Source: Methylococcaceae bacterium | GTDB taxonomy: Bacteria > Pseudomonadota > Gammaproteobacteria > Methylococcales > Methylomonadaceae | Direction: 5' to 3' | Length of the DNA: 40,584 nucleotides | NCBI GenBank assembly: GCA_006844585.1 | Contig: SPJM01000189.1 | Location: forward strand, 1 to 40,584 | Shown: piece after piece, positions 25,016 through 32,344 of the stretch | Layout of the letters: every line of letters begins with the position of its first letter | Numbering within the stretch: position 1 is the first letter of the stretch | Notes under the pieces: generated by a model | Databases searched by the model: none | What the model saw: the letters and a program-made list of their open reading frames with translations, nothing else | Told to the model about the DNA's origin: nothing | Position numbers and translations under genes: made by a program

Positions 25016-26257
25016 CTATTTTTCCGCAATATGCCATTGCAACGGATATTTCTGTGTCACTCTCTTAAGATAGCCCGTCATCTTTTCCGAAATAAATTTC
25101 TGCCTGACGCGATCAAAAATTTCAGCAAAGGTTTTTTGCTCTGAGGGTTTGCGGTTAAGGATAGTAACGATATGCCAGCCTTTTTCGGTTTCGATAATAT
25201 CGCTGATTTGATGGTCTTGCAGGTTTTTCAGCGCCGTTTCAATCGCCGGTGCGGCGCTACCTTCTGTTAACCAGCCCATGTCGCCGGAGCGTTGTTTGCC
25301 GTAGGGGTCTATGCTGTGTTCGGCTGCCAATGTGAACAGACTTTCGCCTTTGTTGATTCGCTGGGCGATGGATTCCGCTTGTTGCCGGTCGGCTAAGACG
25401 ATTTGGCCGATTTGGCGGCGCTCAGGAATATAGCCGATTTCCGGATGTTGCTTGAAATAGTTTTGTAAAGTCGCTTCATCCGGTATCCATTGTTTTTCTT
25501 GTTTAGCCAGTAATATCTTAACCGCCAAGTGACGGGCGTAATCCTGTAATTGCGCAGCGATGTCGATATTTTGCTGTTCGGCTTGTTGCGCCATCAGAAT
25601 TAATGCAATCCATTCTTCCACTTTTTCGATGACGCGGGTTTTATCAATCGCTCCGGTCGTTGGCGTAGGGAATAAGTCGCCATATTTAATGTTGACTGAA
25701 CGACCTTCCGCTAATACGGACTCCGGGCTGGGTTTGTCGTCTAATAAGCTGTAATGGGTTTTAATGTGCGCTTGTTTTTTTAAGTCTTCAATGTGCGCTT
25801 TTTTATATTCGGAAAAGCGTTTGGCGACATAAGCGGATTGAGCGGCCGTTATGGCATCCGGGTTGCTTTGGTAGCTTTTTTCCAGTTGCGTGTTGATGGC
25901 TTCCGGGATTTGAATCTGATTGCGAAATTTAAGCAGATACTGCTGCGCCAGCAAGCTGGTTTTAAAGTTGCTCATTTCCTGAATAAAGGCGCTCTGCTGT
26001 TGGATGCCGTTGTTCAACGCTTCCTGATGCAAGGCTTCAGAACGCGCTAACCTGAGCAGCATATCGCCGCGTAAATAAGCTTGTTCTTGTTCTTCCATTG
26101 CCGGGAATTGGGTGGCGAATGGTGCGGCGCGCATTGCGGATTCCAGTTGTTGTTCGGTGACTTGGCCGTTGTCGCCGATGCTGACCAGTACGGTGTCGGC
26201 ATGGGATGTAAAGCTGAATAGGGTGAGTAGTATTATTGCGTGTATTGATTGATTCAT
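25016..26257 (-). CDS. Periplasmic parvulin-type peptidyl-prolyl isomerase
   Basis: Exported folding factor of 413 aa. A signal peptide (residues 1-20, ending SHA) is followed by a long helical SurA-like N-terminal region (about residues 30-270, rich in Gln and Ala). The C-terminal rotamase (PpiC) domain is clear: RQIGQIVLADRQQAESIAQR, then FTLAAEHSIDPYGKQRSGDMGWLTEGS, and KGWHIVTILNRK. It probably helps fold exported proteins. It lies downstream of the respiratory operon on the same strand but beyond a terminator, so it is probably a separate unit; a role in assembling the multiheme cytochrome is only a suggestion. Confidence 0.85.
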   Translation of the reverse strand: MNQSIHAIILLTLFSFTSHADTVLVSIGDNGQVTEQQLESAMRAAPFATQFPAMEEQEQAYLRGDMLLRLARSEALHQEALNNGIQQQSAFIQEMSNFKTSLLAQQYLLKFRNQIQIPEAINTQLEKSYQSNPDAITAAQSAYVAKRFSEYKKAHIEDLKKQAHIKTHYSLLDDKPSPESVLAEGRSVNIKYGDLFPTPTTGAIDKTRVIEKVEEWIALILMAQQAEQQNIDIAAQLQDYARHLAVKILLAKQEKQWIPDEATLQNYFKQHPEIGYIPERRQIGQIVLADRQQAESIAQRINKGESLFTLAAEHSIDPYGKQRSGDMGWLTEGSAAPAIETALKNLQDHQISDIIETEKGWHIVTILNRKPSEQKTFAEIFDRVRQKFISEKMTGYLKRVTQKYPLQWHIAEK

Positions 26258-26292
26258 GGCTTAATTGGGATTTGGTCATCAAGTAGGTACGA

Positions 26293-26330
26293 CTTTAGCC
26301 TGCATGTTTTTTCGATTTTGCAAGCTAAAG
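26293..26330. repeat. Hairpin repeat (ctttagcctgca family)
   Basis: Arms ctttagcctgca (26293-26304) and tgcaagctaaag (26319-26330) pair at 11 of 12 positions around a 14-base loop that contains a T-run. The 5' flank (gtaggtacgactttag) resembles the gtcggactttagtc repeat at 40214-40231. A degenerate palindromic copy (taggttgggtgcgcagg...) also lies at 26401-26433. Confidence 0.5.
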
Positions 26331-26440
26331 CCTGCGCCCCTGATTTTATAATATTAATTATTTAGAGGGTGAGGTGCTAGCTACATCTTGATTAGGCTAT
26401 TAGGTTGGGTGCGCAGGACGTATCCTACGATGCGCTGTCG

Positions 26441-26469
26441 AAAAAACCGCCGATGATGATCGGCGGTTT
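26441..26469 (-). terminator. Intrinsic terminator of the respiratory operon
   Basis: An 11-bp perfect stem (aaaccgccgat / atcggcggttt) with a four-base loop, followed on the minus strand by six T including the stem end. It lies 10 bases downstream of the stop of the multiheme cytochrome gene. Confidence 0.88.
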
Positions 26470-26478
26470 GTGCGCCGT

Positions 26479-28911
26479 TTATTTGATATTTTTACCGCCT
26501 AAATCATGAGCGTTTCCATGTATCCAACTGATCGCGGCATCCAAATCGTCTTTGATTTTTTTGCCTTTCCAGGTCAGGGCTTCAGCGACAATCGGTACGC
26601 CCGCCTTGTTGGTTTCATGGCAGGATGCGCACAATAGCGGGCCGTGGCTGCCGTCCGGATTATATTGGGCGGCTTGTTTATAGGTAGTCGGGTCTACTTT
26701 CGGCGTCACCGGATATAAGCCGTGTATGGATTCGTGACAGGCTTGGCAAGCCAATCCTGCATGGCCTTTGGAATAACGCATGACACTGTATTTACCCGGC
26801 TGGTTAATCGGGAATGCTACCCCGCCCTGACCTTCCACATAAGGCGGCGCATGACAATCGGCGCAATGCGGCGTACCGGCGGACAACCAGTAATCACGGC
26901 CGTTGCTGGCGGCGTCATAAGGTACGGCGGCAATGCCGGTGGCTTCGTCAGGTAATTGCAAGGACGCCAGTTTGGCGGATGGATTGGCCGATAACAGGGT
27001 AACGTTAACATCGCCGTCTTCATCTTTTTTTACCAGCGGCGCGCCGTCTTTGATGGCGATCACGCCAATATCGGGCACCAGACGATCTTTAGCCCAGGTT
27101 AACAAGATGCCGGATTTGCCTGGCGTGTCGTGGCCGTTTTTATCTAACACCACTTTGGGGTCCAGATATTTTTCTTCCAATGTTTTACGACTGACGCCGA
27201 TGGCTTTGGCGATCTCATCGATTGATTTGTTGCGAATGGTGTCGCCGGTTTGCAGGAAGGCGTTTTGCAGATTGTCGCGCTGATACAATTCGCGCGATAA
27301 CTGGCTATGGCAGTTCGTACACCATAAGCCTTTGCCGTTTTTACCATTGCCGATGTTGGAGACATTGTTTTGCATCCATTTGCCGATGGCGTTTAAGTGT
27401 TCCGGAGTGCCTGCGCCGTCATTTTCCTTGTTCGGGTTGGAGTGTACGTCGCGACCGGCGAAACAGCCGCCTTCGGTATCGCGGTTGTCGGAATCGGCGA
27501 AAAAGTTGCGTCCGTCCTCGGTAATCGGATAACCATCCATGCCGCCGTCTTGTCTATGCGCCGGGTGACAACCTGCGCAGGTGCCGGTGCGGCCTTCGGA
27601 ATCGGGTAATGGACGGATGGTTTGATGTACTCGGTGCAAGGCTTCCGATAACGGCATAATGGGCGTATCCCAATCCTCCCGTTTTTCACTGCCGGAGAGT
27701 ATTTGCTCAATGCCTTTGGATTGCAACACGCCGATCACGTTATCCGCGTGGCATTGTTGGCATAATACGGGGTCGTTGCCCAAGCGATTTTGAGTGGCGC
27801 GGCTGCTCGGGTCGTATTTAGCCAAGAACTGGGTGCCGTGGCGCGCATCATGAATCTGTAAGATGGAAATGGAGGTGGCTTTCAAATTAGCCATATAAGG
27901 CGATGCGCCTAAACCCAGCCAGAAGGCTTTTTCCTGTTTATATAAAGTAAATGTATCGCCATTGGCGTTATCATTGGCGTGGCAATTAGCGCAGTTAGGC
28001 ACGTCAATCGGATTGGTGCCGATGAATTTCACCGGTTTGCCGGTATGACTGTCGATCACCGGCCGACCGTTTTTAGCCTCGACCAAACCAACCCAAGCTT
28101 CTTGATAAGGACGAATATCGCTTTCAACAATTTCTAACGGGCTTTTTTTCATTAACTCGTCGTAGAACGGCGTTAGCGGTAAACCCAAGGCATCCCAAAT
28201 GCCCGGATTGGTGAGAACGATAGGCACATTGTCCAATACCGGCGATTTGGTATAAACAATCGTGCCCTTGTCGCCGGTGTAATGCAGATGTCCGTTCTTT
28301 AGCGGCATACCGGAAGGCCCGGCATCTCTGGGGATGGGCAGCTCAATACCGATGCGTTTCTTTTCACTGTCTTTGCTGGTGTTTTTGGGGTTACTGCCTT
28401 TTAAATCTTTATAGATATATAAATGGGTGAAATAGGCGTTGCCGACATTTTCATTCTTACTGTATTTGCCATCTTTGTTAACATCGTAAGGGATATTCCA
28501 ATACGCCAGCTTAGTGCCTTCGGAAAATGTATTATCAATGTGACCGTATTCCAGCTTCATGCGTTTGTCGCCGTCCACTAATACGGTAGGATCGTTCGGG
28601 TCCGCCTTTAATAATTGCGGGAATTCATAAGGCCCGGTCGCCGTTTTGACGACCTGGCTCTGAATCGAATTATAAGGCGGCAAGATGCAGCAATAGGAAA
28701 AATCAAATCCGGTGCAATGCATGCCCAGTTCATAATTTATGGTGATGTTGTAGTCGTTTTTCGGCTTTTGCAAATCCCCCGCCACTGAATTGGCGATAGG
28801 GCTGTTGCGAATCAGCCCCGACTCCCCCGGCGGCTTGTAAGGTATATACTTAGCGAATACCGGGGTAACCCATAAACTGTGCAGCAATGCTACGGAAATG
28901 ATTTTATTCAT
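26479..28911 (-). CDS. Heptahaem c-type cytochrome with GMHC-LPPYN N-terminal domain
   Basis: Exported multiheme cytochrome c of 810 aa. A signal peptide (residues about 1-20, ending VFA) precedes seven CXXCH haem sites at Cys307, 384, 445, 531, 683, 722 and 761. The first 300 residues hold no haem site but contain an N-terminal domain with ELGMHCTGFDFSYCCILPPYNSIQ, a motif I associate with large exported cytochromes of other bacteria. It is the last gene of the oxidase operon, 5 bases after the cytochrome c4 gene, so it probably feeds or receives electrons in the same chain, at the periplasm or outer surface. Its donor is unknown. No beta-barrel partner gene is nearby. Confidence 0.88.
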   Translation of the reverse strand: MNKIISVALLHSLWVTPVFAKYIPYKPPGESGLIRNSPIANSVAGDLQKPKNDYNITINYELGMHCTGFDFSYCCILPPYNSIQSQVVKTATGPYEFPQLLKADPNDPTVLVDGDKRMKLEYGHIDNTFSEGTKLAYWNIPYDVNKDGKYSKNENVGNAYFTHLYIYKDLKGSNPKNTSKDSEKKRIGIELPIPRDAGPSGMPLKNGHLHYTGDKGTIVYTKSPVLDNVPIVLTNPGIWDALGLPLTPFYDELMKKSPLEIVESDIRPYQEAWVGLVEAKNGRPVIDSHTGKPVKFIGTNPIDVPNCANCHANDNANGDTFTLYKQEKAFWLGLGASPYMANLKATSISILQIHDARHGTQFLAKYDPSSRATQNRLGNDPVLCQQCHADNVIGVLQSKGIEQILSGSEKREDWDTPIMPLSEALHRVHQTIRPLPDSEGRTGTCAGCHPAHRQDGGMDGYPITEDGRNFFADSDNRDTEGGCFAGRDVHSNPNKENDGAGTPEHLNAIGKWMQNNVSNIGNGKNGKGLWCTNCHSQLSRELYQRDNLQNAFLQTGDTIRNKSIDEIAKAIGVSRKTLEEKYLDPKVVLDKNGHDTPGKSGILLTWAKDRLVPDIGVIAIKDGAPLVKKDEDGDVNVTLLSANPSAKLASLQLPDEATGIAAVPYDAASNGRDYWLSAGTPHCADCHAPPYVEGQGGVAFPINQPGKYSVMRYSKGHAGLACQACHESIHGLYPVTPKVDPTTYKQAAQYNPDGSHGPLLCASCHETNKAGVPIVAEALTWKGKKIKDDLDAAISWIHGNAHDLGGKNIK

Positions 28912-28916
28912 AATGC

Positions 28917-29567
28917 TTACTCTTGTAATTGATTATAATATTGAGCGAGTTGCCGAATATCCTCCTCGGAAAGTTGTTCGGCAATTAGGCGCATCCGACT
29001 GTATACATCGTTTTTTCGAACTCCTGTTTTGTATTCCGTTAAAGTTTTAATGAAATACTCTGTCTGTTGACCGGCCAGAGCGGGAATATCCTGTTTTGCA
29101 CCTTCGCCGTCAGAACCGTGGCAAGCAAAGCAAGGCGGCACAATTTTTTTGCCGTTGCCTTTTTCGACTAACTGCTCCGCCGCCGACAAGTCGCCTTTAA
29201 CGGCTTTGTTTTTCGCCGTCGGCAAAGAGGCGAACCAGACGGCCAGATCAGCGGAGTCCTGTTCCGATAAACCGGCGGCTACTGAGTTCATCAGCATATG
29301 AATGCGTTTATTATCGGCGTAATCGCGCAATTGCTTATAGGTGTATGTCGCCAATTGACCGGCTAATGAAGGATATTCCGGAATCTGGCTGATGCCTTGT
29401 TCGCCATGACAGCCTGCGCAACTTTCCGCTAATTCTTTGCCTTTAAACATATCGCCTTGTTTAACAAAATTGAGCATATCAGGCGTCCAGGCAATATTGG
29501 AGCTAGGCTCGGCATTAACGATGGTGGAGCAAGTCACTAGTAATAAGATTAGTATACGTTTCATCAT
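28917..29567 (-). CDS. Dihaem cytochrome c4-type protein
   Basis: Exported dihaem cytochrome c, 216 aa, formed by two class I cytochrome domains. The start at 29567 overlaps the oxidase subunit I stop by one base (TAATG). A signal peptide (residues about 1-19) is followed by haem sites CAGCH (Cys50) and CFACH (Cys146). Each domain has a distal methionine candidate, in MLMNSVAAGL and SRMRLIAEQL, with the family wording YPSLAGQ and IPALAGQ. It is probably the direct electron donor to the CuA centre of the adjacent oxidase, as c4 proteins often serve terminal oxidases. Confidence 0.9.
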   Translation of the reverse strand: MMKRILILLLVTCSTIVNAEPSSNIAWTPDMLNFVKQGDMFKGKELAESCAGCHGEQGISQIPEYPSLAGQLATYTYKQLRDYADNKRIHMLMNSVAAGLSEQDSADLAVWFASLPTAKNKAVKGDLSAAEQLVEKGNGKKIVPPCFACHGSDGEGAKQDIPALAGQQTEYFIKTLTEYKTGVRKNDVYSRMRLIAEQLSEEDIRQLAQYYNQLQE

Positions 29568-31192
29568 TAATATCCCCATGCGCTAGAGTCGTAGGTATCC
29601 ATAAAGAAGAATTGCAGGATCGGAATACCGAAGCTGACCGCCATCAACACAGCAATTACTTTATTCCATAATTTGAAATCATTCAGATATTCCGGCAAAT
29701 CGGTGGGTTTATGCAACGGTTCGGCATACTCCACGCTGCCTTCAAAAACTTCCGCAGAGGGGTTAAATTGGGTTTTGTATAAGACATACACAAACAATCC
29801 GCCGGAACCCATCATAATCAAGCCGCCGAAGATCATCGCCAATTCGTAAGGTTGCCACGATAAGGTCAGCAGGTTGTTATAAACCACAGAGGAAATGCGG
29901 CGCGGCTGGCCCAACAGACCCAATACATGCCAAGGCGTAGTCAAAATGCAGATGCCGATAAACCAGGTCCATAATTGCACTAAAGCCATATTATTGGAGA
30001 TTAACGGTTTTTTGGTCAAAATCGGCCACAAATAATAAGCGATGGCAAAATACATAATAACTGTGGTGCCGGCAAATATCAGATGGAAATGACCCGGCAC
30101 CCACGCGGTGTTATGCACCATGGCGTTCATCGCATAGCTGGCGTTCACCAGGCCGCCGAAACCGCCGAAGATCAGCATCAATAAAGACAAAATCACCGAT
30201 AGCACCATGGTGTTCGTCCATTGCAGCGATCCTATCCAGCCCAGTAATCCTTTGCCGCCGCGTAAGCGTCCGGCGATTTCTAGCGATGCAATGACCGTGA
30301 AGCCGGTTAGAAAGGTCGGTATGGTGACCACAAACGTACCGATGCCGTGCAGCATTTTCCAGCCTTTGGCCTGTTCGGGGTCCATGTACAAGTGGTGAAA
30401 ACCGATTGGTAAACTAAACACCACTAAAACCAAAAACGCCGCTCTGGCCGCTTCTTCACTGAATAAGAAAGAACCCGCTTGCTTTGGGACGAAAACATAA
30501 AAAGCGGTATAAGCCGGAATTAACCAAAAATAGACAATCGGATGTAAGGTCCAGGAAAATAGCGTTCTGGCTAATCCGGGGTCAATCGTATCCACCCAAC
30601 CTAAAGACCAAGGGATGATTAAAAATAGGGATTCAAAAGCGACGCCTGCGCTGGTCCATAACCAAAGCAAGGCGTTGGCGGCGGTGGCGAACATCGCTAA
30701 CGGCACCAACTCATCAGGGTTTTCCTTTTTCCATTGATAAAACATCATTAACATGATGCCGCACCAGACCCATGAGCCGACGATCAGCAAGGTGGCGCCC
30801 AGATAAAATAAATAGTGCGCCTGTACCGGCGGGTAAAAGGTATAAAGCACCGAAGCCAGACCGGTTAATAAGGGAATTGCCGCCAGCACAACGCCGAACA
30901 GCGCCAGCCAAAAACCGCCCCAGGCCAGTTTTGGATTCCATACCGGCATTTTCAATGTTGTGCTTGCGGTGTAATAACCGAAGCCCATAATGAAAAATGT
31001 GGTTAACACATAGGCCATCAGCACGCCGTGGGTGCTCACCGAGGCGAAATACACACTGGGCGAGTCCAATGATGAAAACAGGCCGCTACGCTCCAGAACC
31101 TGATAGACACCCATAATACAAGCCAGCAAAAAGGCGATAAAAGCCACCGACATATGACTTAACGCAAGGTTTCTTTCGGTATTATCATTCAT
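29567..31192 (-). CDS. B-type haem-copper oxidase subunit I (ba3-like)
   Basis: Catalytic subunit of a terminal oxidase, 541 aa, about 13 helices. I place the start at 31192 (MNDNTERNL), because it overlaps the subunit II stop in an ATGA; an in-frame upstream start at 31234 lies inside the preceding gene. CuB ligands are His217 (HPIVY, with Tyr221 the cross-linked tyrosine) and His266-His267 (FHHLYMDP). Haem ligands are His368 and His370 in GHFHLIFAG. The sequence resembles the Thermus ba3-type B family rather than the A-type enzyme, which has a different proton-channel pattern. It reduces oxygen to water in the inner membrane; B-type oxidases commonly have high oxygen affinity (family knowledge). 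Confidence 0.92.
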   Translation of the reverse strand: MNDNTERNLALSHMSVAFIAFLLACIMGVYQVLERSGLFSSLDSPSVYFASVSTHGVLMAYVLTTFFIMGFGYYTASTTLKMPVWNPKLAWGGFWLALFGVVLAAIPLLTGLASVLYTFYPPVQAHYLFYLGATLLIVGSWVWCGIMLMMFYQWKKENPDELVPLAMFATAANALLWLWTSAGVAFESLFLIIPWSLGWVDTIDPGLARTLFSWTLHPIVYFWLIPAYTAFYVFVPKQAGSFLFSEEAARAAFLVLVVFSLPIGFHHLYMDPEQAKGWKMLHGIGTFVVTIPTFLTGFTVIASLEIAGRLRGGKGLLGWIGSLQWTNTMVLSVILSLLMLIFGGFGGLVNASYAMNAMVHNTAWVPGHFHLIFAGTTVIMYFAIAYYLWPILTKKPLISNNMALVQLWTWFIGICILTTPWHVLGLLGQPRRISSVVYNNLLTLSWQPYELAMIFGGLIMMGSGGLFVYVLYKTQFNPSAEVFEGSVEYAEPLHKPTDLPEYLNDFKLWNKVIAVLMAVSFGIPILQFFFMDTYDSSAWGY

Positions 31193-31716
31193 GATTCTGT
31201 TTCTCCTGTCGCGCGGTTTTGCTGCGTCGACCATTGTTCTTTTTCGATGACGTCAATTCTGCTCCACATATGATCATGACCCAAACCGCAATATTCGTTA
31301 CATAGCACTGGATAATCGCCCGGTTTGGGAAATGTGGTCAGTAATTCTGCAACAAAGCCGGGCACAATCATGGTGCTCATGTTTGTCATCGGCACATGTA
31401 CGCCGTGTAACACGTCGATGCTGACCCAACGGAAAGTAATCGGCGTTTCAGCCGGTACGACAATGTTTTTGGGAAAAAAGGAATAGCGTCCAGCCACCAT
31501 TCTAACCGTGATATGGCCGTTTTCATCAGTGGAAACGCCGAGGTTTTGTTCGCCGAATTCCTCACTGAGATGCAGTTTAGCAGAGTCAATGGTCTCTACG
31601 TTACTTGGCGCATTAACGCCGTGGAACAAAGCGTCGATCATGATAATGCCGACAAATAAGGCGCAAACCCCAACTACGACTTGCACCCACTGTTTTTCAA
31701 GAGGATCTATATGCAT
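31189..31716 (-). CDS. Oxidase subunit II with CuA site
   Basis: Electron-entry subunit of the oxidase, 175 aa, anchored by one N-terminal helix (VVVGVCALFVGIIMIDALF, residues about 12-30). The CuA centre is present: Cys139, Cys143, His147 and Met150 in LCNEYCGLGHDHMW, and an upstream His in VLHGVHVP. The short length and single helix match ba3-type subunit II. The stop overlaps the start of subunit I (ATGA). The donor is probably the c4 cytochrome encoded downstream. Confidence 0.9.
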   Translation of the reverse strand: MHIDPLEKQWVQVVVGVCALFVGIIMIDALFHGVNAPSNVETIDSAKLHLSEEFGEQNLGVSTDENGHITVRMVAGRYSFFPKNIVVPAETPITFRWVSIDVLHGVHVPMTNMSTMIVPGFVAELLTTFPKPGDYPVLCNEYCGLGHDHMWSRIDVIEKEQWSTQQNRATGETES

Positions 31717-31725
31717 ACTATCCCC

Positions 31726-31878
31726 CTAATTGATAACGCCGCGGGGGATAAACACCCCGTAGTATAGAAATAACCAACCTAGAACCATGCTGGCGGTGAC
31801 GGAAATCAACAAAAACCAGGTGCCGATGGGTTTGCTGTTGAGAATCTCTTCGCGTTCTTCATCACTCAATTGAGCCAT
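31726..31878 (-). CDS. Small single-helix oxidase subunit (ba3 subunit IIa-like)
   Basis: A 50-residue protein (MAQLSDEEREEILNSKPIG...VFIPRGVIN) with one membrane helix (about residues 21-42, WFLLISVTASMVLGWLFLYYG). It has a strong ribosome-binding site (GGAGGGG) and lies 9 bases before the subunit II gene. B-type ba3 oxidases carry a third, one-helix subunit of this size (subunit IIa in Thermus), so this is the natural candidate. The identity is inferred from position, size and topology, not sequence similarity. Confidence 0.75.
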   Translation of the reverse strand: MAQLSDEEREEILNSKPIGTWFLLISVTASMVLGWLFLYYGVFIPRGVIN

Positions 31879-32344
31879 TTCCCCTCCTAAATAAAATTAA
31901 TGTTTGTGTTACATCAAAAAAGAATTGATTAAGCATGTTATAAAGTACTAATATATCAGCCTGTCCATATCAGAGCAACCTATTTTGGACTAAGATAATT
32001 GAACTTTGTGGAATCATAGTATACTCAGGACTCAGCAAGATACCCTTTAAATAATAGTGTATTCTGCTCATTTTTTGAATTATGATTCAGCCTGTTTCGG
32101 AATCGTCAACAATTCATTAAATCCTGAGCGTTACCTAAGTTTAACACGGGATTACACGGTAGGGTACGCACTGCGTACCGCTCGATGGCGTTTAGCATAC
32201 GTGGCAATCCTATCCTATTGATGTCTCGTTTTAAGGCGATAGCCTTGAGCGCGAAGGGTAGGGACGACCTTCGCCTAAGCGCTGACAACCCTTTAACGTA
32301 TTATTCAAACATTTTGAGCAGTGGCTTTTAAATAAAAAAATAAC
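31879..32344. other. Intergenic region between oxidase operon and RND operon
   Basis: About 470 bases without a convincing gene. A candidate leftward promoter for the oxidase operon lies at 31950-31978. A palindromic repeat copy occurs at 32159-32179 (gtagggtacgcactgcgtacc), and a second related string (agggtagggacgaccttcgcc) lies near 32262. The promoter of the RND operon must lie in the right part but was not identified. Confidence 0.4.
31950..31978 (-). promoter_or_regulatory. Candidate promoter of the oxidase operon
   Basis: On the minus strand, a -35-like TTGCTC (31973-31978) and a -10-like TATATT (31950-31955) are separated by 17 bases. Transcription would start near 31943, giving a leader of about 65 bases before the small subunit. 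No clear FNR box was seen (an outward ATCAA ... TTGAT pair at 31915-31930 has the wrong orientation). Confidence 0.35.

Noticed and set aside
31915-31930. Possible FNR box upstream of the oxidase operon
   Set aside because: The half-sites ATCAA and TTGAT face outward, the reverse of an FNR site.
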